64,000 nucleotides of DNA. Origin: Harmothoe impar. Its lineage: Eukaryota > Annelida > Polychaeta > Phyllodocida > Polynoidae. The position numbers and the translations under genes were made by a program. The stretch is from contig OX381716.1 in the NCBI GenBank assembly GCA_947462335.1, positions 6,024,861 through 6,088,860 on the forward strand, written 5' to 3'. The notes under the pieces are model-generated. The model saw only the letters and a list, made by a program, of their open reading frames with translations. It made no database searches and had not been told where the DNA came from. Below are positions 48,585 through 58,167 of this stretch, piece after piece; position 1 is the stretch's first letter, and each line of letters opens with the position of its first letter.

Positions 48585-49390
48585 ATGCGACTACGGGTGC
48601 CGCTAGCGGGTTTACTATGGGCGCTGGGTGGCAGAACAGGTGCTCACAGGGTGCCAGGCAACATGGCGGTCCTGGCATTTTTTGCGGAATTGAAATCGGA
48701 GCATTTTTGGCCGAGCTAGAAATTATTAGGTCCTTTTCAAGGCCCATAATGCGACTACGGGTGCCGCTAGCGGGTTTACTATGGGCGCTAGGTGGCAGAA
48801 CATGTGCCCATTGCGTGCGGGGCAGTGTGGGGGTCCTGACATTTTTTACGGAATCCAAATCGGACCATTATTGGTTGAGCTAGAAATTATTATGTCCTTT
48901 CTAGGCCCACACTGCGACTAGGGCTGCCGCTAGCGGGTTTACTATGGGCAGTGGGTGACAGGACATGTGCTCAGAAAGTGCGGCGGAGCTCAGGGGTTCT
49001 AACATTTTTTTCAGAATCCAAATCGGACCACTTTTGGCCGAGCTAGAATTTTTTAAGTTGTTTTAAGGCCTAAAATGTGACTACAGGTGCTGCCAGCGGG
49101 TTTACTACAGGCGATGGGTGGCAGGACAGGTGCCAGGACCATGCAGGGCAGCGTGGCGGTTCACGCGGTTCTCGCAGAATCGAAATCAAACTACATTTGA
49201 CCGAGCTAGAAATTATTATGTCCTTTCTAGGCCTAGAATGGGGCTACCGGCACCGTCTTTGGGTTAACTAGGGGCGCCCGGTGGCGGGTCTGGATCTCGG
49301 GGCATGCGGGGCGGCATGGCAGTTATTGCAGTTCCCGCGTAATCGAAATCGGACCACTTTTGACCGAGCTAGAAATGACGTAAAGATGCG
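48585..49390. repeat. Satellite of about 163 bp, five units
   Basis: Units begin near 48588, 48750, 48912, 49077 and 49241 with GCGACTACGGGTGCCGCTAG, and share GGGTTTACTATGGGCGCTGG and GAAATCGGACCATTTTTGGC. Divergence rises towards the last unit. Confidence 0.9.
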
Positions 49391-49562
49391 GGCGCCGCGT
49401 TGGTTTGTAGCCCTGACACTCAGAGGTGCCTTTGTTCACTGTTTTTGTTGCTTCCAGACAGCAAAGTGCTCGGCCCTTTGAGACGGGGCACTGTAAATCA
49501 TACATAGCTAGGACATGTTTTGGCTGTCAGGGAAATGATACTCTTAAAATGAGTCTGACCCC

Positions 49563-49710
49563 CTCTGGATGCATGCACTGGCGTGCATCCTGGTCCGAGG
49601 CCCACTGAATGCATGCACTGGTGTGCGTCCTGGTCCGACGCCCATTGGATGCATGCACTGCCGTGCGTCCTGGTCTGGCCCCCATTGGATGCATGCATTG
49701 GTATTCATCA
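49563..49710. repeat. 40-bp minisatellite, GATGCATGCACTGG type
   Basis: Three and a half units of 40 bp, starting at 49567, 49607, 49647 and 49687, each with GGATGCATGCACTGGCGTGC and TCCTGGTCCGAGGCCCA. It directly precedes an unrelated array with the same period. Confidence 0.85.
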
Positions 49711-49727
49711 CAAACTATGAATATATC

Positions 49728-51870
49728 CTTACCAGAACGCCACAAACTGTAAGCGTTGGCGGATACACATCCCCGGATTGCAACGAACTGTAAGCGCTGG
49801 CAGATACCCTTACCAGAACAACACAAAGTGTAAGCGTTGGCGGATACCCTTACCAGAACGCCACAAACTGCAAGCACCGGCGGATACCCTCACCAGAACA
49901 ACACAAACTGCCTGTGCCAGCGGATACAATTACCCGGACACCACAAACTGTAAGCCCTGGTGGATACCCTTACCAGAACACCACAAACTGTAAGTGCTGG
50001 CGTATACCCTTACCAGAACGCCACAAACTGTAAGTGCTGGCGGATACCCTTACCAGAACGCCACAAACTGCAAGCGCTGGCAGATACACATCCCTGGATT
50101 GCAACAAACTGTAAGCGCTGGCGGATACCCTTACCAGAATGCCACAAACTGCAAGCACCGGCGGATACCCTTGCCAGAACAACACAAAATGCAAGCGCTG
50201 GTGGATATCCTTACAAGGACCCCACAAACTGCAAGCGCCGGCCAATATACTTGGCAGCACTCCACAAACTGTAAGTGCTGGCGGATACCCTTACCAGAAG
50301 GCCACAAACTGCAAGTGCTGGTGGATACCCTTACCCGGACGCCACAAACTGCAAGCGTTGGCGGGTATCCTCATTAGGACGCCACAAACTGCAAGCGCTG
50401 GCGGATATCCTCATTAGGATGCCACAAACTACAAGTGCTGGCGGATACCCTTACCAGGACGCCACAAACTGCAAACGCTGGCAGATACCCTTACCAGGAC
50501 GCCACAAACTGTAAGCGCTGGCCGATACACTTACTCGAATGCCACAAACTGCAAGCGCTGGCGGATATCCTTAATAGGACGCCACAAACTGCAAGCGCTG
50601 GTGGATTCCCTTACCCGGATGCCACAAACTGCAAGTGCTGGCAGATATTCTCATTAGGACCCCACAAACTACAAGCGCCGGCGGATGGCCTAACTAGAAG
50701 GCCACAAACTGCAAGCGCTGGCGGATACACTTCCCCAGATTGCAACAAACTGTAAGCGCTGGCCGATTCCCTTACCTGGACGCCATAAACTCCAAGCACC
50801 GGCGGATATCCTTATTAGGATGCCACAAACTACAAGCGCTGGCGGATACCCTTACCAGAACGCCACAAACTGCAAACGCTGGTGAATACCCTTACCCTGA
50901 CACCCAAAACTGCAAGCATCTGCATACACCCTTACCAGAACGCCACAAAATGTAATCGCTGGCGGATACCCTTACGAGAATCCCAGCTAGCACAGCTCGT
51001 CTCTTTCACATGAACATTACGTAAAAATGATGAGAAGCTTGTTAGTTTTACATGATAATGATGTAATTCAGATGAGTGGTGCTAGCAGGGATGCCACAAA
51101 CTGCAAGTGCCGGCAGATACCCTTACCTGGACTCCCCAAACTGCAAGGGCTGGCAGATACACTTACCCGGATGCCACCAACTGCAAGCGCTGGCGGACAC
51201 ACTTACCCGGATGCCACAAACTGCAAGCGCCGGTGGATACTCTTACCAGAAGGCCACAAACTGCAAGCGCCGGCGGATACTCTTACCAGAACAACACGAA
51301 CTGCCTGTGCCAGCTGATACACTTACCCGGACACCACAAACTGCAAGCACCGGCAGATACACTTACCCGGACGCCACAAACTGCAAGCTCCGGCGGATAC
51401 CTTTACCAGAACGCCACACAAGTGCTTATTAGAATGCCACAAACTGCAAGTGCTGGCGGATATCCTTATTAGGGCGCCACAAACTGCAAGCGCTTGCGGA
51501 TATCCTCATTAGGATGCCACAAACTACAAGCGCATGCGGATACCCTCACCAGGACCCCACAAATTGCAAGCGCTGGCGGATACCCAAACCATAGCACCAC
51601 AAACTGCAAGCGCCGGTGCATACCCTTACCCGGATGCCACAAACTGCAAGCTCCGGCGGATACCTTTACTAGAACGCCACAGTGCTTATTAGAATGCCAC
51701 AAACTGCAAGTGCTGGCGGATATCCTTATTAGGACACCACAAACTGCAAGCGCTGGCGGATATCCTCATAAGATGCCACAAACTGCAAACACTGCCAGAT
51801 ACTCTCACCAGGACGCCACAAACTGCAAACGCTGGCAGATACTCTCACCAGGACACCACAAACTACAAGA
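49728..51870. repeat. 40-bp minisatellite, main array, about 50 units
   Basis: The unit is GCCACAAACTGCAAGCGCTG then GCGGATACCCTTACCAGGAC. Variation is mostly at fixed positions (ACCAGAAC, ATTAGGAC, ACCCGGAT subtypes). A break with non-repeat DNA lies at 50985-51085. Because 40 is not divisible by three, frames rotate and many overlapping open frames result; none is a gene. Confidence 0.95.
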
Positions 51871-53790
51871 CCCCACAAACAACAACCACCAAAGGATACT
51901 CTTATCAGCCATAACAAAATGATGCAGACCTGATGTGTGAGTATTTGAAATGAGATGAATTACATTATGTCAGCCGTAGCATAATGACATACCCCATCAA
52001 GCCAACCCCTTGAAACCGTTTCATGGCGTTAGGGTCTAGGCTGCATTCATGCATCATGCTGACCAGCCAAGTTAGGCATGATGTATGTCAGGTATGATGC
52101 ATGAATGCAGCACTGGCTACAAAGGAACATAGTGCAGTTAATCTCTAAAGTTTAAACTTGCTGCACCTTCACTTCAGAGCTCGATGTGCTACCAGACACA
52201 TCCAGTGTGGCATACGGCATGCAATCAAGTTCCCAGAAGGCTCAAAAATGGTCCCATTGACTAGCTTTAAAAGCTGGCACGTAGCCCAGAGTGTGTGCAA
52301 TGCTGCTAAAATGTCCCCATTGATGATAAACAAAGTCCCTCACTGTGGTGACAAAAGTGGGCGACACGGAAGGTGAAAATGGACAACATTTAAGCCTTTC
52401 AAACCAACTTTGTGGTGGGTTCCCTCAGTAGAATCCTTAAAAACGGTTTGATAGCAAAACCGTAAAGACTGACATGTGGCCAGCACCCCTGGCAACACAG
52501 CTCCATTCAGAGACGTTACCTGTGACCATTTCCCTAGCCGCAGCAAACATTAGGGCAATTGTCCCCCAGAGATGGAATTGATGCACTGATGCAGCCCTGG
52601 CAATGTGGGAGGACCGGGGGACCTGCCTGTGGTGCCCAGGTCCACAGCAGTAACACCAGCCCGGTCACCGTGAGACCTGAGGAGGAGGATGGCAGGGTGT
52701 TGGACAGCCTGCCGCTGAATGACAACTTGGCGGCTTGGTTAAAGTGGCAGGCGGGGGCAACAGGGGGAGGGGTGACTCCGCTCGCCGTTTGATTTAATTG
52801 TGGCAATGTTTACAATTGGATCGACTCTGGGTTAAAAGCATGCTGATACTTTTACCAGGACACCGAAAACTAAAAGTGATAGGGGAAACCCTTACAAGGA
52901 CACCAAGGTTTCTGATACCCGTACCAGGACCCCACAAAGGACAAGTGCCGGTGGATATCCTGACTAGGACGCCACAAACCATAAGGACCGGCGGATATCC
53001 TTCCCAGGATGCCACAAACTATAAGGGCTGGCAGATACTCTTACCGTAAAACAAGACTAACTCACTTATTCCCTGCACCTAGACTTTGGGAATATCCTAT
53101 AAGCCTCACAGGGATTATGGTGACTTTAGTGCTGAAGTATACCTCTAAAAGCTCACCCTGACTTTGTCCTTATCCTATAAGCCGCACTGGCATTCTGACG
53201 TGCATACTAGCCATGGCTACTTAATGAGAATTTACAGTAGCCCTTTAAAACTGGAAACAGGGAGGTTTTAAGGTAACTGCAGAGATTAAGTCCAAGTTAT
53301 AAGGCCTGTAGGGGGGACTGACTGATCTCTGTACAGTGTGTGTTCAGCCCGTTACACACGGGGAACTACCTTAACCATAGTCAGGTAGTGAGTAATCACT
53401 ACTGGTACATGTCCTGTGTCACCAGTGAGGGAAGTACCTCAATGTGAATTAACCCTTTAAGGATGTATGTCGCTTAAACATGACATTTGTCGTCATGATG
53501 CACCAATGCAGCATCTTAACCCTTTGAGGATGTATGTCGCTAAAACATGACATTTCTCGTCATGATGCAGCAATGCAGCACCTTAACCCTTTAAGGACGT
53601 ATGTCGCTAAAACATGACATTTGTCGTCATGATGCTTGAATGCAGCACTGGCGAGTAACTCAACAGAGCTGCATTGGTGCATCATGTCAACTCCTCAGGC
53701 ATGTTCCACCCCTGTAGGGTCATCATGATGCTTGAATGCAGCACTGGGCTGCATTCATGCATCATGATGACCCTACAGTCTCAGCGTATG
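51857..53790. repeat. Tandem duplication, first copy
   Basis: It starts CCACAAACTACAAGACCCCA and contains non-repeat sequence (52150-52830), four minisatellite units (52840-53045), a CCGTAAAA MITE and the third foldback family. The copy at 54332-56810 is collinear, apart from the retroelement at 54607-55165. Confidence 0.9.
53452..53785. repeat. Third foldback family, tandem array
   Basis: Three consecutive copies, 66 bp apart, of TTAACCCTTTAAGGAYGTATG followed by TCGTCATGATGC, then the rest of one element. A two-copy version is in the duplicate at 56503-56810. Confidence 0.65.
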
Positions 53791-53794
53791 CAAT

Positions 53795-54345
53795 TACCCT
53801 GATGCCACAAACTGCAAGCACTGGCAGATACACTTACCCGGATGCCACAGACTGCAAGAACTGGCGGATACCTTTACCAGAACGCCACACAAGTGCTTAT
53901 TAGGACGCCACAAACTAGAAGCGCTGGCGGATATACTAACTAGGACGGCACAAACTGCAAGCGCTGGCGGATATCCTTATAAGGATGCCACAAACTGCAA
54001 GCACCGGCTGATACCTTTACCAGAACGCCACACAAGAGCTTATTAGGATGCCACAAACTGCAAGTGCTGTTGGATATCCTTATTAGGACCCCACAAACTG
54101 CAAGTGCTGGCGGATATCCTCATTAGGATGTCACAAACTACAAGCGCTGGTAGATATCCTTACAAGGACCCCACAAACTACAAGTGCCGGCGGATATACT
54201 TGGCAGGACTCCACAAACTACAAGCGCTGGTAGATATCCTTACAAGCACCCCACAAACAACAAGTGCCGGCGGATATACTTGGCAGGACTCCACAAACTG
54301 CAAGCGCTGGGGGATACCCTTACCACAACTCCACAAACTACAAGA
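53795..54345. repeat. 40-bp minisatellite, second array
   Basis: About 13 units of the same 40-bp family, with the CACACAAGTGCTTATTAGGA subtypes also seen at 51415 and 51675. It separates the two copies of the tandem duplication. Confidence 0.9.
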
Positions 54346-54606
54346 CCCCACAAACCACAACCACCAAAGGATACTCTTATCAGCCATAGCAAAATGATGC
54401 AGACCTTTGTATGAGTATATCAAATGAGATTAATTACATCATGTCAGTCGTAGCATGAAAGCATACCCCATCAAGCCAACCCCTCGAGACCGTTTCATCC
54501 CTGTAGTGTCTAGGCTGCATTCATGCATCATGCTGACCAGCCAAGTTAGGTATGATGTAGGTTAGGTATGATGCATGAATGCAGCACTGGCTACAAAGGA
54601 ACATGG

Positions 54607-54763
54607 TGTAAGGGCAGTGGTTACCGAGCCGACCCAGTAACGTACGGCGCTGTTATATTGTCAGACGGGGAAGTAGCTCAGTGGTAGAGCACTTGGCTCC
54701 GGAGTCAGGGGGTCGTGGGTTCGAGTCCCGCTTTCTCCAGACGATTTTTCCGCGACCGTTACA
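54607..54763 (+). repeat. 5' LTR of the miniature retroelement
   Basis: 157 bp, starting TGTAAGGGCAGTGG and ending CGCGACCGTTACA. It differs from the 3' LTR at four places: GTTATATT/GTTAGATT, CTCCGGA/CTCTGGA, GGTCGTGG/GGTTGTGG and GACGATT/GACAATT. Confidence 0.88.
54667..54739 (+). tRNA. tRNA-like gene in the 5' LTR (anticodon position CCG)
   Basis: The cloverleaf has acceptor GGGGAAG/TTTCTCC (two G-T pairs), D arm GCTC/GAGC, T arm GTGGG/CCCGC with loop TTCGAGT and discriminator A. The A box (TAGCTCAGTGG, 54674-54684) and B box (GGTTCGAGTCC, 54718-54728) are perfect, and a T5 run at 54745-54749 fits a pol III terminator. The anticodon stem CTTGG/GTCAG is poor (two mismatches), so it may act as a primer or promoter instead of a decoding tRNA. 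Anticodon CCG would be Arg. Confidence 0.65.
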
Positions 54764-54764
54764 C

Positions 54765-54780
54765 TGGTGGAGAAAGCGAG
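54765..54780 (+). other. Primer-binding site matching the LTR's own tRNA
   Basis: TGGTGGAGAAAGCGAG lies one base inside the left LTR. Fourteen bases pair perfectly with CGCTTTCTCCA plus CCA, the 3' end of the LTR-encoded tRNA; the next two positions are one mismatch and one match. Confidence 0.75.
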
Positions 54781-55008
54781 TGCACTCGCTGGTACGGTTG
54801 ACTTAGACGGTTGGAGCATCCCAACTTGCTGGGGATTGGCCACCTGCTGGCGGTTGGTAGTTGGAGGAGCAGGTAGGGAAGAGTTGGTTCCCAGTACGGG
54901 CAGTTGGAGTTCAGCATGGAGTCAAGTCAACAAATTGGCTGGATCGGTTCGGCACTGTGAGCTTCTATCATTGGCTGCTACGGGGCATGATAGAAGCTGG
55001 GGGAGCTG

Positions 55009-55165
55009 TGTAAGGGCAGTGGTTACCGAGCCGACCCAGTAACGTACGGCGCTGTTAGATTGTCAGACGGGGAAGTAGCTCAGTGGTAGAGCACTTGGCT
55101 CTGGAGTCAGGGGGTTGTGGGTTCGAGTCCCGCTTTCTCCAGACAATTTTTCCGCGACCGTTACA
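55009..55165 (+). repeat. 3' LTR of the miniature retroelement
   Basis: 157 bp, same ends as the 5' LTR. The right flank continues ATAGTGCAG, as in the empty-site copy near 52128. Confidence 0.88.
55069..55141 (+). tRNA. tRNA-like gene in the 3' LTR (anticodon position CTG)
   Basis: The same tRNA-like sequence as 54667-54739, with CTCTGGA in the anticodon loop and GGTTGTGG in the variable region. A box, B box and T5 terminator are kept. Confidence 0.6.
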
Positions 55166-56502
55166 ATAGTGCAGTTTATCTCTAAAGTTTAAACTTGCTG
55201 CACCTTCACTTCAGAGCTCGATGTGCTACCAGACACATCCAGTCTGGCACACGGCATGCAATCAAGTTCCCAGAAGGCTCAAAAATGGTCCCATTGACTA
55301 GCTTTAAAAGCTGGCACATAGCCCAGAGTGTGTGCAATGCTCCTAAAATGTCCCCATTGATGATAAACAAAGTCCCTCACTGTGGTGACAAAAGTGGGCG
55401 ACACGGAAGGTGAAAATGAACAACATTTAAGCCTTTCAAACCAACTTTGTGGTGGGTTCCCTCAGTGGAATCCTTGATAACTGTTTAACAGCAAAACCGT
55501 AAAGACTGACATGTGGCCAGCACCCCTGGCAACACAGCTCCATTCAGAGACGTTACCTGTGACCATTTCCCTAGCCGCAGCAACCATAAGGGCTATTGTC
55601 CACCAGAGATGGAATTGATGCACTGATGCAGCCCCGGCAATGTGGAAGGACCGGGGGACCTGCCTGTGGTGCCCACGTCCACAGCAGTAACACCAGCCCG
55701 GTCACCGTGAGACCTGAGGAGAAGGATGGCAGGCTGTTGGACAGCCTGCTGCTGAATGACAACTTGGCGGCTTGGTTAAAGTGGCAGGCGGGGGCAACAG
55801 GGGGAAGGGGTGAAAAAATGTTGCGCACTCCGCCCGCCGTTTGATTTAATTGTGGCAATGTTTACAATTCGATCGACTCTGGGTTTAAAGCATGCTGATA
55901 CTTTTACCAGGACACCAAAAACTAAAAGTGATAGGGGATACCCTTACAAGGACACCAAGGTTTCTGATACCCTTACCAGGACCCCACAAACAACAAGTGC
56001 CGGTGGATATCCTGACTAGGACGCCACAAACCATAAGGACCGACGGATATCCTTCCCAGGATGCCACAAACTATAAGGGCTGGCAGATACTCTTACCGTA
56101 AAACAAGACTAACTCACTTATTTGCTGCACCTAGACTTTGGGAATATCCTATAAGCCTCACAGGGACTATGGTGACTTTAGTGCTGAAGTATACCTCTAA
56201 AAGCTCACCCTGACTTTGTCCTTATCCTATAAGCCGCACTGGCATTCTGACGTGCATACTAGCCATGGCTACTTAATGAGAATTTACAGTAGCCCTTTAA
56301 AACTGGAAACAGGGAGGTTTTACGGTAACGGCAGAGATTAAGTCCAAGTAGAGAGGCCTGTAGGGGGGATTGACTGATCTCTGTACAGTGTGTGTTCAGC
56401 CCGTTACACAGGGGGAGCTACCTTAACCATAGTCAGGTAGTGAGTCATCACTACTGGTACATGTCCTGTGTCACCAGTGAGGGAAGTGCCTTAACGTGAA
56501 TT

Positions 56503-56945
56503 AACCCTTTAAGGATGTATGTCGCTAAAACATGACATTTCTCGTCATGATGCAGCAATGCAGCACCTTAACCCTTTAAGGAAGTATGTCGCTAAAACAT
56601 GACATTTGTCGTCATGATGCACCAATGCAGCACAGGCGAGTAACTCACCAGAGCTGCATTGGTGCATCATGTCAACTCCTCAGGCATGTTCTACCCCTGT
56701 AGGGTCATCATGATGCTTGAATGCAGCACTGGCAAGTTACTCGACAGGGCTGCATTCATGCATCATGATGACCATGGCATGATGCATTGTGGCCCTAAAG
56801 GGTTAAGTCACACTACAGGTACATGTCCGGTGTCACTGGTGGGAGAATTACCTTCATGTGAATTAACCCTTTAAGGATAGATGTCACTAAAACATAACAT
56901 TTCTTGTCATGATGCACCAATGCAGCCCTGGGGAGAAACTCGCCA
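56503..56945. repeat. Third foldback family, array in second duplicate
   Basis: Copies start at 56503, 56568 and 56863 with AACCCTTTAAGG. The region 56735-56775 carries AGGGCTGCATTCATGCATCA in inverted orientation. Block A lacks this stretch. Confidence 0.6.
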
Positions 56946-57171
56946 CAATAGCTGGTTATTTGACCTCTTCCAATATGCCCACTGGGTGGGCGTATTGGCG
57001 CAATATGCCACTGAAGTTGGCGTATTGGTTTCAATGGTTAAGAGATAGGACTATCATATGCTAAGTATAATAAATGCATACATACATGTGTAGGGGATGC
57101 ATTTCCTATATCACCCCTCCGCTCTGCACACGGGTCCTCTAGTAATGTGAGACACTGTGTATCTGATAGGT

Positions 57172-57241
57172 GGGGTATGTAGCTCAGTGGTAGAGCAACT
57201 GCTTCAAAGTGGAATGCGGGGGTTTGATTCCCGGTATCTCC
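57172..57241 (+). tRNA. Degenerate tRNA-like sequence
   Basis: The A box (TAGCTCAGTGG) is perfect and the B box is near (GGTTTGATTCC), but the acceptor and T stems have several mismatches and there are three bases instead of two before the D stem. It ends CTCCA like the LTR tRNA. It lies at the edge where blocks A and B resume homology, and is probably a relic or the head of a tRNA-derived SINE. Confidence 0.45.
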
Positions 57242-57573
57242 AAAGTGTATCCTTCACAGATGTGAATAACTCACTGGGTGCTTGGTCAGTGTGAAGGGGT
57301 GCAGGTAATGGAACAATGATGCATTGTGAACCAGTCGTGGATGTTGGGTACCTCTTACATACACTGTAGGATAAATAGCTGGCTATTCAATCAATGTAGC
57401 CCTCCCTTCCCTTCTTACCCCCACCTATAGTGTTTAATAAGAAGTCCTTCCTCCTCCTCTACTCTCCATATTGGATCCCCCCTCCCCTGCCACCTTGACT
57501 GGTTAATGACCCATGCCTGTTTGCACCTTCAGCGTTACCCCCTGCAGCTAGCACCACTCATGGTGTGCCAAAG

Positions 57574-58167
57574 GGCAGCCTCCCGTGGCAGGTGCCGACA
57601 CCTACCGGTAGTCTCCCGGGGCAGGTGCCGACACCTACCGGTAGTCTCCCGTGGCAGGTGCCGACACCTACCGGTAGTCTCCCGGGGCAGGTGCCGACAC
57701 CTACCGGTAGTCTCCCGTGGCAGGTGCCGACACCTACCGGTAGTCTCCCGGGGCAGGTGCCGACACCTACCGGTAGTCTCCCGGGGCAGGTGCCGACACC
57801 TACCGGTAGTCTCCCGGGGCAGGTGCCGACACCTACCGGTAGTCTCCCGGGGCAGGTGCCGACACCTACCGGTAGTCTCCCGGGGCAGGTGCCGACACCT
57901 ACCGGTAGTCTCCCGGGGCAGGTGCCGACACCTACCGGTAGTCTCCCGGGGCAGGTGCCGACACCTACCGGTAGTCTCCCGGGGCAGGTGCCGACACCTA
58001 CCGGTAGTCTCCCGGGGCAGGTGCCGACACCTACCGGTAGTCTCCCGGGGCAGGTGCCGACACCTACCGGTAGTCTCCCGGGGCAGGTGCCGACACCTAC
58101 CGGTAGTCTCCCGTGGCAGGTGCCGACACCTACCGGTAGTCTCCCGTGGCAGGTGCTGACATCTACA
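57574..58167. repeat. 33-bp minisatellite, 18 units
   Basis: Eighteen units of 33 bp. Variants alternate GTGGC and GGGGC in the first six units, then eleven nearly identical units follow. Since 33 is divisible by three, all three + frames and at least one minus frame stay open (repeats such as [11 protein letters not shown] and [11 protein letters not shown]). These frames carry no sign of a real gene: block A with one unit has none. Confidence 0.95.

Larger units (their letters stand above)
54607..55165 (+). mobile_element. LTR retroelement in miniature (TRIM-like) carrying tRNA genes in its LTRs
   Basis: Two 157-bp direct repeats (54607-54763 and 55009-55165), TGTAA..TTACA at their ends, differ at four bases and flank 245 bp without coding capacity. 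Each LTR carries a tRNA-like gene. One base after the left LTR, TGGTGGAGAAAGCG (54765-54778) is a primer-binding site complementary to the last 14 bases of that tRNA including the added CCA. A purine stretch (GGGGGAG) precedes the right LTR. The flanks are ATGG and ATAG; the empty site is at about 52126-52136 (AACATAGTGCAG). Proteins for movement must come from another element. Confidence 0.85.
54332..56810. repeat. Tandem duplication, second copy
   Basis: It is collinear with 51857-53790: the offset is 2475 bp before the retroelement and 3037 bp after it, exactly the element plus its target duplication. Its right part is also the left part of block B. Confidence 0.9.

Noticed and set aside
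49728..51870. CRISPR-like array of 40-bp repeats
   Set aside because: There are no spacers: units are directly adjacent and variable throughout, no cas genes are present and the genome is eukaryotic. It is a minisatellite.
49960..51922. Open frames of 90-142 aa in the 40-bp array
   Set aside because: Same cause; the frames rotate every unit and overlap one another.
54667..54739. Ordinary host tRNA-Arg gene
   Set aside because: It lies inside a repeated LTR, is present twice with different anticodon bases, and its anticodon stem is mispaired.
54767..55042. 91-aa frame inside the miniature retroelement as a protein gene
   Set aside because: It runs from the PBS into the 3' LTR and shows no gag or pol motif.
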